Below, piece after piece: positions 1 through 7,558 of a DNA stretch of 26,055 nucleotides (position 1 is its first letter; the number at the start of each line of letters is the position of its first letter). Position numbers and translations under genes: made by a program. The DNA comes from a virus: IMG/VR virus record IMGVR_UViG_3300025120_000473, positions 1 through 26,055 of that record. One strand, 5' to 3'. The notes beneath the pieces are model-generated. The model searched no databases and was not told the DNA's origin. It worked only from the letters and a program-made list of their open reading frames with translations.

Positions 1-125
1 CAAGTGTTATTGTTAACAATGCGGCACGGTCAACATCTAATTATGAAATAGAAGGTTTTAACAGAGGCACAGGAAATCAAGATGATAAAAGCACCTGTTC
101 AGCAGTATTTGGAGACCTCGCATGA
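1..125 (+). CDS. 3' end of an upstream tail/structural gene (partial)
   Basis: The reading frame with codons from base 3 is open from the left edge to a TGA at 123-125. It encodes about 40 residues, starting SVIVNNAARSTSNYEIEGFN and ending CSAVFGDLA. The stop overlaps the next gene's ATG as ATGA (122-125), the junction style used throughout this strand. That makes a genuine gene end more likely than chance. The start lies outside the window. Function cannot be read from this fragment; its position before tail-fibre genes suggests another tail or structural protein. Confidence 0.7.
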   Translation, partial: SVIVNNAARSTSNYEIEGFNRGTGNQDDKSTCSAVFGDLA

Positions 126-1255
126 GTAAAGCAGCACAACTAGCCGCACTGATTGGTTCAGGTCAGGCGCAGGGTGATAAGAACCTGATTATCAATGGTG
201 CGATGGCTGTTTCGCAAAAAGGAACAAGTGCAGTTGCTGTTCCAAATGGTGGGACTTCAACAGTAGACCGCATGAAATTCTATGAATCAACTGGTGGTGC
301 CTACACAAGCGAACAATCCAGTGACGTTCCAGCAGGTCAAGGTTTCTCTAAGTCAATTAAACTCGCTTGCACCACCGCTGATTCAAGTATAGGTGCAGCA
401 GAGATAGCTACGATGTCTCAAATCATTGAAGGTCAAAACCTTCAGCGTTTGAACTATGGGACATCTGACGCTAAGACTATTACATTATCATTTTGGGTTA
501 AGTCCAACAAGACTGGCATATACACCATTGCTATATATAAACATGCTGGTGGTGGAACAGCTTATGGATGCCCTGTTGAATATACCATATCTTCTGCGAA
601 CACTTGGGAAAAGAAAACCATCACGGTAACTCCTACAGCAGGAAGCACAACGCTTATTACAAGCAGTGCGGGCGCTATTATTGACAGTAATGGTGCTGGA
701 ATAGAGGTTCACTGGGGTCTAGCTTGGGGCAGTAACTTCAACTCTACCAACAACACTTGGTCAGCGTCTGGTTTTTACTCTACATCTAATCAGGTAAACT
801 GGCTAGATAGCACTAGCAACAACTTCTACATCACAGGCATCCAACTTGAAATAGGCGATGTAGCCACGCCGTTTGAACACGAAAGCTATGCGAAAACTTT
901 GCAGAAATGTCTTAGATATTTTTTCCGTGCTACTTCTGGGGGAGATGGACAATTTGCTACTTTTGGTTCAGGCGTAGCCTATGCTTCTACTTCTTATCTA
1001 GGAGAATATACCACACCAGTTCCGATGAGAGCGCAACCTAGTATAGCCTCCAATGTAACTAGCAATGTGTCACAGGGGCAGGTTGTTTTAGGTGGTGTTG
1101 CAAAGGCTTTTTCTTCTCCTGTAGTAACAGGAAATGGTCATGTCATGCGGGTAAACATGACAATGAGTGGCGCAACTCAGGGACAAGGTGCCTACATTCA
1201 GATAATGTACGCAAGTTCTACAGATGCAAATATAGATTTAAGTGCGGAGTTATAA
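122..1255 (+). CDS. Tail fibre / receptor-binding-like protein with jelly-roll module
   Basis: This 377-aa protein probably sits at the distal tail and binds the host surface. Near the N-terminus (residues about 22-34) is NLIINGAMAVSQKGTS, a sequence type that begins carbohydrate-binding-like beta-sandwich modules in many phage fibres. The module appears to run to about residue 255, where ITGIQLEIGDVATPFEHES followed by a Cys-containing RYFF segment gives the usual closing signature. The remaining roughly 110 residues are Ser/Gly/Thr-rich and beta-like, consistent with a trimeric tip. No signal peptide or membrane segment is visible. The start overlaps the preceding stop (ATGA). The ligand is unknown. 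A general virion decoration protein is the main alternative. Confidence 0.75.
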   Translation: MSKAAQLAALIGSGQAQGDKNLIINGAMAVSQKGTSAVAVPNGGTSTVDRMKFYESTGGAYTSEQSSDVPAGQGFSKSIKLACTTADSSIGAAEIATMSQIIEGQNLQRLNYGTSDAKTITLSFWVKSNKTGIYTIAIYKHAGGGTAYGCPVEYTISSANTWEKKTITVTPTAGSTTLITSSAGAIIDSNGAGIEVHWGLAWGSNFNSTNNTWSASGFYSTSNQVNWLDSTSNNFYITGIQLEIGDVATPFEHESYAKTLQKCLRYFFRATSGGDGQFATFGSGVAYASTSYLGEYTTPVPMRAQPSIASNVTSNVSQGQVVLGGVAKAFSSPVVTGNGHVMRVNMTMSGATQGQGAYIQIMYASSTDANIDLSAEL

Positions 1256-1443
1256 TGATGGAAAGCTATAAAGAAATTTCTTCAGCAAAGTATTATTCTT
1301 TTGAAGGTACAAATATAGCGATAATAGTCACTTACAGTAATGGTGAAACATGGTCTGCCCCAATGTCTATTGACAACACAGACTACGCAGAAATCATGCG
1401 TCAGGTTGCGGCTGGCACGTTGACAATCGCGGATGCTGACTGA
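1255..1443 (+). CDS. Small tail-cluster protein of unknown function
   Basis: This 62-aa protein has a central beta-like segment (FEGTNIAIIVTYSNGETWSA) and an Ala-rich helical end (YAEIMRQVAAGTLTIADAD). Its ATG overlaps the previous TAA (TAATG), and a second ATG follows immediately at 1258. Its own TGA overlaps the next ATG (TGATG). Similar short proteins ending in a 'V-A-A-G-x-L-x-I-x-x-A' helix occur among phage tail-fibre genes, where they may be small fibre-associated proteins or chaperones. That role is inference. It is a real gene because it is translationally linked on both sides between two clear fibre genes. Confidence 0.7.
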   Translation: MMESYKEISSAKYYSFEGTNIAIIVTYSNGETWSAPMSIDNTDYAEIMRQVAAGTLTIADAD

Positions 1444-2219
1444 TGTTTGCTGTCTCGTCCATATCTGAACAGCCAATAGCCACGCAGGGGATTGTTCTTC
1501 CTGCCGTGCAGACTATGGACGCAAGCTTTACGCAGACAACTCCTGCTATCTTCATAGCTTCTGGTGAAGCCGAGATGATAGGAACATCAAGTAAGGCTTC
1601 TATCGGTGTAGGCGTTCTTGTAGGCGCTACAGATATTATATTCAGCTTTACTGAAACAGCCACGCCAAGCCTAGTTCTATCCGCCTCACAAACTATGGAT
1701 GCGAACTTCACGCAGACAGCCGTTGGTATTGAGGTTTTTGAAGGGGTCTCTACTCAAGTATCTAGCTTTACCGAAACGGCGGCGGCTAACGGTATTTTTG
1801 TCGGCACCTCTACTCAGGATGCGAACTTCACGCAAGACTCCGTAGGAACAAGGGTCCAGATAACAGGCTCCACTCAAGACTTTAGCTTCACGCAGACAAC
1901 GACTCAGACAAGAGTGCGAACTGAAGTCTCCTCGATGGACTTTAGCTTCACGCAAACATCAAACGGTGGCCTGCTTGTATCAGGTGTGTCTGATATGCTG
2001 TCTGACTTCACGTTATCAGCGCTTGGTGGGTTTCGTTTCTTAGGAACCTCTAGTATGTCCTTTAGCTTTACACAAACATCCGCTGGCGGATTGTTGTGGG
2101 AGCCTATAAATGCAGGAGCCAACCCAGAGTCTTGGACACAGATAGTTCATACTGGTGATACATGGACACAAATTGATGCTAGTGGTACAATAGAGCAGTG
2201 GACAGAGAAGGTAGTTTAA
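1443..2219 (+). CDS. Repeat-built fibre protein, eleven 20-residue units
   Basis: This 258-aa protein is almost entirely repeat. From residue 5 to 224 it consists of eleven consecutive units of exactly 20 residues, with no insertion or deletion. The typical unit is MDxSFTQTxxGxxVxxGxSS, with an F-T-[QE]-T core at unit positions 5-8. The regular polar/aromatic spacing suggests a beta-solenoid or trimeric beta-shaft. Residues 225-258 differ: they contain three W-T motifs (ESWTQI, DTWTQI, EQWTEK) that may form a tip or attachment segment. It lies between a fibre tip-like gene and another fibre gene, with TGATG overlap upstream and the next ATG directly abutting its TAA. A role as a fibre shaft or adhesin is inferred. 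I do not recognise the family. Confidence 0.75.
   Translation: MFAVSSISEQPIATQGIVLPAVQTMDASFTQTTPAIFIASGEAEMIGTSSKASIGVGVLVGATDIIFSFTETATPSLVLSASQTMDANFTQTAVGIEVFEGVSTQVSSFTETAAANGIFVGTSTQDANFTQDSVGTRVQITGSTQDFSFTQTTTQTRVRTEVSSMDFSFTQTSNGGLLVSGVSDMLSDFTLSALGGFRFLGTSSMSFSFTQTSAGGLLWEPINAGANPESWTQIVHTGDTWTQIDASGTIEQWTEKVV
1455..2114 (+). repeat. Eleven tandem 60-bp coding repeats (20-aa period)
   Basis: Aligning the protein from residue 5 gives eleven units of exactly 60 bp. Units differ strongly in third positions and in variable residues but keep the phase. The F-T-Q/E-T core is present in eight of the eleven units. It is replaced in unit 1 (EQPIATQ) and unit 3 (SSKASIG), and altered in unit 10 (FTLS). 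Nucleotide divergence with constant length indicates an old repeat kept by structural selection rather than recent slippage. Confidence 0.9.
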
Positions 2220-3530
2220 ATGGCTAGTACATATACAGGCAACACGGGCATTGAGAAGATTGGAACCGGCGAGCAGGCTGGTACCTGGGGCACGACCTCC
2301 AATCGTAACTTTGATATTATCGACACAGCCTTAAACGGGGTAGTAAGTATCACGTTGTCAGGGACAACACATACTCTGACTACAACCGATGGCACAGTAA
2401 CTGACGGCATGAACAAGGTTCTTGTACTAGCAGGCTCTCCATCTGGCACAAACACAATCACTATTTCCCCTAATGACCAAGAGAAGCTTTACTTTGTTTC
2501 TAATGGCTCTGGTCAAAGCGCTGTGTTTTCTCAAGGCTCCGGCGCTAACGTAACTATTGCCAATGGAGCGCAGGCTATTATCTATGCAGATGGCGCAGGT
2601 TCCGGCGCGGCGGTTGCAGAGATTAAGCCAGTTGCTTCTGCTGGTAGCATTGGTACAGCGTCCATTGCAGATGATGCAGTAACTTCCGCCAAGATAGCCG
2701 ATGATGCTATCACTTCTGCGCTAATTGCAGATGATGCAGTAGTTACCGCCGCTATAGCAGACGACGCTATCACTGCGGCTTTGATTGCTGACGATGCTGT
2801 TGGTGCGGCGGCTATCGCTGATAACGCTGTTGGTGCGGCGGCTATAAACATTTCTGGTAATGGCACCGCTGGGCAGGCTGTCACCTCTGATGGAGATGGT
2901 AGTTTTAGCTATACAACTTTAACTTCGGCAGTTCCTCCTACAAGGCAAGTGTTTACTAGCAGCGGAACATGGAACAGGCCGTCGGGCTGCAAAACTGTTA
3001 AGGTCACCGTAGTTGGCGGCGGTGGCGGCGGTGGCGGGATTAGCCTTCCAAACGGCACCGATGGCGGTCAATCCGCTCCGGGGGCAGGCGGCGGGGCGGC
3101 TATCAAATATATAGATGTTACAGGGACTTCTACTGCCAGCGTCACTGTTGGAGCCGGAGGTTCTGGGGGAGTAAACACATCAGGTAATTCTGGCAGAAAC
3201 GGCGGCACTGGCGGCACTTCCTCTTTCGGAAGTTTTTGTTCGGCAACGGGCGGTGCTGGCGGCGGCGGGGCTACTGGCGGCGGTCAGACGGGCAAGCAGA
3301 GTGGCGCTCCGGGCGTTGGCTCTAATGGAGATTTAAATTTAAGCGGCGGCGGCGGCTTTGGCGTAGGTGGTCCTTCTTTGCTTTCTGGCGGCCCTGTGCC
3401 TCAAGGAGGGTCTAATGGTCTCAGCGGAACTATGGGTTCCGGCGGCGGCGCTACCAGTAATGGTATTGCGACCAGCAAAAACGGAGGCGCTGGCGGTGCA
3501 GGTGTGGTATTAGTCGAGGAGTATTACTAA
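2220..3530 (+). CDS. Tail fibre with IADDA repeat shaft and glycine-rich tip
   Basis: This 436-aa protein has three visible parts. The N-terminal 140 residues begin MASTYTGNTGIEKIGTGEQA and form a beta-rich head of the kind phage fibres use for attachment. Residues 149-208 hold six exact 10-residue IADDA[VI]xxxx repeats, typical of trimeric fibre shafts. From about residue 232 a TRQVFTSSGTWNRPSGC segment leads through VKVTVVGGGGGGGG into a roughly 170-residue glycine-rich domain ending GGAGVVLVEEYY. This 'SGTW...VVGGGG...' layout is known from phage fibre tips with poly-glycine sandwich folds. The protein probably contacts the host receptor. The ATG abuts the previous stop; a GAAGG about 8 bases upstream is the likely ribosome site. 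Confidence 0.8.
   Translation: MASTYTGNTGIEKIGTGEQAGTWGTTSNRNFDIIDTALNGVVSITLSGTTHTLTTTDGTVTDGMNKVLVLAGSPSGTNTITISPNDQEKLYFVSNGSGQSAVFSQGSGANVTIANGAQAIIYADGAGSGAAVAEIKPVASAGSIGTASIADDAVTSAKIADDAITSALIADDAVVTAAIADDAITAALIADDAVGAAAIADNAVGAAAINISGNGTAGQAVTSDGDGSFSYTTLTSAVPPTRQVFTSSGTWNRPSGCKTVKVTVVGGGGGGGGISLPNGTDGGQSAPGAGGGAAIKYIDVTGTSTASVTVGAGGSGGVNTSGNSGRNGGTGGTSSFGSFCSATGGAGGGGATGGGQTGKQSGAPGVGSNGDLNLSGGGGFGVGGPSLLSGGPVPQGGSNGLSGTMGSGGGATSNGIATSKNGGAGGAGVVLVEEYY
2664..2843 (+). repeat. Six tandem 30-bp coding repeats (IADDA shaft)
   Basis: Residues 149-208 of the fibre protein are six consecutive 10-residue units: IADDAVTSAK, IADDAITSAL, IADDAVVTAA, IADDAITAAL, IADDAVGAAA, IADNAVGAAA. The 30-bp units share gcagatgatgc-like cores, so copy number could change by slippage and alter shaft length. 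Confidence 0.9.
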
Positions 3531-3532
3531 AA

Positions 3533-5665
3533 ATGCCGCTAACTAAGTTACAGTTTAGACCGGGCATAAATCGTGACTTAACCTCATATACTAATGAAGG
3601 TGGGTGGCGCGATTGTGACAAGGTGCGCTTCCGTCTTGGGTATCCTGAGAAGATAGGTGGTTGGGAAAAATATTCTAGCTCTACATATCTTGGCTCTGCT
3701 CGTGCTCTTCATAACTGGGTGGCACTAGATGGCTCTAACTATCTTGGTATTGGCACCAACTTTAAATATTATATTGAAGAGGGTCAGTCTTTTAACGACA
3801 TTACTCCCCTTCGGTCCACAACATCCGCAGGTGATGTAACCTTTGCCGCAACTAATGGCTCAACAACAATAACTGTTACTGACTCAGCTAACGGAGCAAA
3901 CGAGTTTGATTTTGTAACCTTTAGTGGAGCAGCTAGTTTAGGTGGCACTGTAACAGCGGCAGTCTTAAATCAAGAGTACCAAATACAAAAACTTATTAGT
4001 TCTAATCAATACGAGATTACTGTGGCGGCAGCAGCCAATGGCTCTGACAGCGGTAACGGGGGTTCTAGTGTTGTTGGCAAGTACCAAATCAACACCGGCT
4101 TAGACACCACAGTTGGAGGAACAGGCTGGGGCGCAGGTTTATGGGGCGGGGCAACAAGCGATGCTCTTAGTACAACTGCTGCCGAAGCTATAGATAACTC
4201 AGAAGATGCAATAGATGTAGCAAGCGGAACAGGTATATCTGCCAGTGATGTAATTATTATTGACGAAGAACTTATTCTTGTTGGTGGTGTGTCTACAAAT
4301 ACTTTAACAGGCTGTACAAGAGGGCATCTGGGCACCACTGCTGCGGCACACGATAACGGGTCAATCGTAACTTTAGTTCTTGGAAATGCTGATGCAAGCA
4401 ATGACTTTTCCGGCTGGGGCATAGCGGCATCTGGTGGCTTGACTACAGAAGTAGAACTAAGAATTTACTCACACGATAACTTTGGCGAAGACTTAATCAT
4501 CAATCCTCGTGACGCTGGCTTATTTTATTGGGATAGAACTAACGGCACAAGCGCAAGGGCAGTGGCCCTTAATACCTTAACAGGTACAAAAAGAAGCATA
4601 CCTACAATTGCAAAACAGATTTTGGTGTCAGACCAAGATAGACATGTTATTGCTTTTGGCGCTGATGCTATAGGCGGATCCAGTGATGTGAACGGTAATG
4701 GAGTGCAAGACCCTTTACTTATTCGTTTTTCTGATCAAGAAGATCCTTTGCAATGGTATCCTTTAGCAACCAACACGGCGGGTGATTTACGGCTTGGTGC
4801 GGGGTCCACCTTTATGCAGGCTGTGGAAACAAAACGTGAGATCTTGGTGTGGACAGATACTGCACTACATAGCATGCGTTTTATTGGGCCTCCGTTTACG
4901 TTTGGCATACAACAGCTTGCTTCTGGTATCACCATTGCTAGTGCTAACGCGGCGGTTGCTTCTGAGGACTATGTGTTCTGGATGGGCATTGATTCCTTCT
5001 TCATCTATGCCGGTCAGACTGCACAGCTACCATGTACCGTAAAAGACAAAGTGTTTACTGATTTTAACCTGTCACAGATTCAGAAGGTAGCTTCTGGTGT
5101 AAACTCTGAGTTTAGCGAAGTAACATGGTTCTACCCGTCTGCTGACTCAGAAGAAAACAACAAGTACGTTACATATAACTACCTTGAAAAGGTGTGGACC
5201 TTCGGATCGCTTTCGAGAACTGCGTGGTTGGACCGTGGTACTCGGACCTTCCCTCTTGCTACCGGCGGCGGCTATTTATACAGCCATGAAATAGGGTATG
5301 ATGACGACGGTGCTCCTATGAACTCGTTTATTGAGTCTGCCTCAATGGACATAGGTGACGGAGACACCTTCTCATATATAAGAAGGCTGGTTCCTGACTT
5401 AACTTTCACTGGTTCTACTGCTCTTAGTTCTCCGCAGGCTACATTTACTTTGAAAGCTCGTAACTTTCCGGGGGCTAACTTCAACAATACGTCCTCATCA
5501 GATGCAATTAGGACACAAGAAAGTCCTGTCGAAGAGTACACAGATCAACTATTTATGAGAGTCCGTGGACGTTCCTTCGCACTTCGTGTAGAATCAGAGG
5601 CACTAGGTTCAAGATGGAAGCTCGGTAGCCCACGAGTAGACCTTCGCTCAGATGGGAGACGCTGA
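3533..5665 (+). CDS. Large tail-hub/stabilisation-like structural protein
   Basis: This 710-aa protein begins MPLTKLQFRPGINRDLTSYT and continues WRDCDKVRFRLGYPEKIGGW. That opening is widespread in a structural protein of marine podovirus-like phages and recalls the start of P22 gp10 (tail stabilisation). Two modules seem inserted. One, at about residues 105-190, includes FDFVTFSGAASLGGTVTAA. The other, at about 220-285, has DEELILVGGVSTNTLTGCTR followed by GHLGTTAAAHDNG, the 'DEExLV..V..N.LT.xRG..GTxAAxH..G' module seen in many virion proteins. The C-terminal half is beta-rich and Trp-containing, as expected for a propeller- or plug-like tail component. The assignment to the gp10-type tail is inference from opening, length and position. 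Confidence 0.7.
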   Translation: MPLTKLQFRPGINRDLTSYTNEGGWRDCDKVRFRLGYPEKIGGWEKYSSSTYLGSARALHNWVALDGSNYLGIGTNFKYYIEEGQSFNDITPLRSTTSAGDVTFAATNGSTTITVTDSANGANEFDFVTFSGAASLGGTVTAAVLNQEYQIQKLISSNQYEITVAAAANGSDSGNGGSSVVGKYQINTGLDTTVGGTGWGAGLWGGATSDALSTTAAEAIDNSEDAIDVASGTGISASDVIIIDEELILVGGVSTNTLTGCTRGHLGTTAAAHDNGSIVTLVLGNADASNDFSGWGIAASGGLTTEVELRIYSHDNFGEDLIINPRDAGLFYWDRTNGTSARAVALNTLTGTKRSIPTIAKQILVSDQDRHVIAFGADAIGGSSDVNGNGVQDPLLIRFSDQEDPLQWYPLATNTAGDLRLGAGSTFMQAVETKREILVWTDTALHSMRFIGPPFTFGIQQLASGITIASANAAVASEDYVFWMGIDSFFIYAGQTAQLPCTVKDKVFTDFNLSQIQKVASGVNSEFSEVTWFYPSADSEENNKYVTYNYLEKVWTFGSLSRTAWLDRGTRTFPLATGGGYLYSHEIGYDDDGAPMNSFIESASMDIGDGDTFSYIRRLVPDLTFTGSTALSSPQATFTLKARNFPGANFNNTSSSDAIRTQESPVEEYTDQLFMRVRGRSFALRVESEALGSRWKLGSPRVDLRSDGRR

Positions 5666-5895
5666 TGTCTAGCAACCAGATTGCTCCACCAAGACTGCCA
5701 GAAGCACCCGACCAGTATTCAAGGTCGTATATGGCTGATCTACTTCGTGCGTTAGAGTTGTTTATTTCACAGGAAAGAAACCCTGGAGAGCTACGGGGGT
5801 CAACGATTACCCTGACTAATCTGCCGACGTCCGCGACTGGACTTGGGGCAGGGGCGTTGTATAATGATAGTGGTACTGTAAAGGTTGTTACCTAA
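5665..5895 (+). CDS. Small tail-associated protein
   Basis: This 76-aa protein has an amphipathic N-terminal helix (YMADLLRALELFISQERNP) and a C-terminal beta segment with TNLPTSATGLGAGALYNDSG. The 'LPTSATGLxxGxLYNDxG' ending is a recurrent element at the end of phage tail and fibre proteins. It is coupled on both sides, with TGATG upstream and TAATG downstream. It is likely a minor tail component or adaptor. Its exact role is unknown. Confidence 0.7.
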   Translation: MSSNQIAPPRLPEAPDQYSRSYMADLLRALELFISQERNPGELRGSTITLTNLPTSATGLGAGALYNDSGTVKVVT

Positions 5896-6722
5896 TGGGA
5901 TTATTTAAGAAATTTAAAGAGGCGTTGCCGGCTGTAGCCGGAGTAGCGGGGTTCGCTATTGGTGGTCCAATGGGAGCGGCTATTGGTTCAGGGCTTGGGT
6001 CCCTTGCCGCAGGTAAATCAGTCAATGATGCATTAGTAAACGCTGCTATGGGTTACGGCGTGGGTAGTATGGGGCAGGCTGCAGGGTTCGGCAAAGGCAT
6101 GGGCACAGGACCGGGAAAGTTCTTGCCAAGTTACACAAGCAAAGGTACGCAAACATCTATGTTCGGTCTGGGTGACACCAGTCGAAATGTAGTTAACACT
6201 ATCGGTGGGGGTATGCCTGAAGGTACTGCGTCCACGGGCCTCGGATCTTTGTTTGATTCTGATATGCTGAAGTACGGGGCACTAGGTGCTGGGGCCTTGG
6301 CCCTTGCTGGTGGGCTTGGTTCAGAAGAAGAAACATCTAGCGGTTCTTTCTATGATGACAGCTACAAAGGACAGGCCAGAGGCAAAGTAGTTGGCCCAAC
6401 ATCTAATAAAGAGTATAGTATAAACAGTCCTGCCGACATGGATGAGTATAACCAAGAGGTCCGTAACCTTCAGAAGTATACACCAAGAGCGGCAGGTGGT
6501 GAGAAGGACCCTATCACAGGTTATGCCGCAGGCGGTGAGCATAATGGCCCCGGCGAAGTAGCGGGTCCGGGAACAGGAACATCAGATTCAGTTCCTGCAA
6601 GATTGTCAGATGGCGAGTTTGTCCTGACAGCTAAAGCAGTAAGAGGAGCAGGTGGCGGAGATAGAGATATCGGAGCGGCTCGTATATATGATATGATGGC
6701 AGACCTAGAGGCGACAGCATAA
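5895..6722 (+). CDS. Gly/Ala-rich internal structural protein
   Basis: This 275-aa protein starts with a short basic helix (MGLFKKFKEA). An uncharged Gly/Ala stretch follows (residues about 12-60, VAGVAGFAIGGPMGAAIGSG), which could insert into a membrane. A second hydrophobic patch (LGAGALALAGGLGS) lies near residue 135. The C-terminus carries GPGTGTSDSVPARLSDGEFV then LTAKAVRGAGGGDRD, a motif recurrent in phage internal and tape-measure-like proteins. Hydrophobic helices plus position suggest a virion protein ejected with DNA to help form the periplasmic channel. This is inference. TAATG couplings link it to both neighbours. Confidence 0.6.
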   Translation: MGLFKKFKEALPAVAGVAGFAIGGPMGAAIGSGLGSLAAGKSVNDALVNAAMGYGVGSMGQAAGFGKGMGTGPGKFLPSYTSKGTQTSMFGLGDTSRNVVNTIGGGMPEGTASTGLGSLFDSDMLKYGALGAGALALAGGLGSEEETSSGSFYDDSYKGQARGKVVGPTSNKEYSINSPADMDEYNQEVRNLQKYTPRAAGGEKDPITGYAAGGEHNGPGEVAGPGTGTSDSVPARLSDGEFVLTAKAVRGAGGGDRDIGAARIYDMMADLEATA

Positions 6723-7549
6723 TGGCAACACAAACAGTAGAACAGGTAGCAAGACTAGCCCCCTTTCAGGAACAATACCTGAAGGATATTTTTGCACAGG
6801 CTAAAGCTTTAGGTGATACACCACAGCCCTTTGCTGAACAGCAATTAGCTGGTTTATCTGGAGGTCAGCAGGCCGCCATTCAAACAGCCATGTCAGGCAT
6901 TGGCGGGTATCAGCCATACATGGATAGAGCACAGCAGTATGCTTCTCCTGAAGGTGTGTCTCAGTTCTTTAATCCTTATGAAGATCAAGTTGTACAGCAA
7001 ACCCTTTCCGACATTGGTGAGCAGGGACAGATTGCTCAGAACCAGTTATCTGGTCAAGGCGTTGCATCAGGTGCCTTCGGTGGCTCTCGTTTCGGTGTTG
7101 CGCAGGCTGGGCTGGCAGGAAAAACATTAGAACAGCAGGCACGTTCTGCAGGTCAGATACGTCAGGCCGGTTTTCAGCAAGCACAGCAGGCGGCGCAAAG
7201 AGCGGCGCAGTTGCAAGGTGCACTGGGTCAAACTGCGCAGGGTATGAATGTCCAAGATATTAATACATTAATGGGTATTGGTAGCCTACAGCAGAGGCAA
7301 CAGCAGGCTGGCTTCGATGTTGATAGAGCTAACCTTCTAGCACAGCAGGCGCTTCCATTCCAGCAAGTTGGCTTTATGTCCGACATCTTCCGTGGTGTAC
7401 CGTCGCTACAGGGAACAGTTCAACAAACTACCACTCCAAACCCAAGTCTTGGGTCCCAGCTTCTGGGTCTTGGTATCGCGGGTATTGGTGCTGTCGGTCA
7501 GGCTGGCGGATTTGGTAATTTCTTTGGCGGTCAAAGGCCGATGAGTTAG
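6722..7549 (+). CDS. Gln-rich internal virion / DNA-ejection-like protein
   Basis: This 275-aa protein is strikingly rich in Gln and Ala, with long predicted helices such as GFQQAQQAAQRAAQLQGALG. It contains FFNPYEDQVVQQTLSDIGEQ followed by a GxGVASGAFGGSRFG turn. This 'NPY.d.vvqqTL.di..qg..a.n.l...g..sGafGgSR' layout is familiar in podovirus internal proteins encoded just before the large ejection proteins. The last 50 residues are Gly-rich and hydrophobic (LGSQLLGLGIAGIGAVGQAG). The likely role is in the internal core or DNA translocation, by analogy with P22 gp7/gp20 or T7 gp14. There is no direct functional evidence. Confidence 0.6.
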   Translation: MATQTVEQVARLAPFQEQYLKDIFAQAKALGDTPQPFAEQQLAGLSGGQQAAIQTAMSGIGGYQPYMDRAQQYASPEGVSQFFNPYEDQVVQQTLSDIGEQGQIAQNQLSGQGVASGAFGGSRFGVAQAGLAGKTLEQQARSAGQIRQAGFQQAQQAAQRAAQLQGALGQTAQGMNVQDINTLMGIGSLQQRQQQAGFDVDRANLLAQQALPFQQVGFMSDIFRGVPSLQGTVQQTTTPNPSLGSQLLGLGIAGIGAVGQAGGFGNFFGGQRPMS

Positions 7550-7558
7550 GGGTAGATA

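Noticed and set aside
1686-1955. Repeated REAK/REVR-type minus-strand frames
   Set aside because: The periodicity is the mirror of the 60-bp coding repeat on the plus strand, not an independent gene.
2981-3500. GGC-rich tract as a possible CRISPR or regulatory repeat
   Set aside because: It is simply the coding sequence of the poly-glycine fibre tip, in frame and without spacer structure.
4006-4422. 138-aa reading frame on the minus strand
   Set aside because: It lies wholly inside the 710-aa structural gene, has Ala/Pro/Val-rich shadow composition, and no operon or ribosome site supports it.
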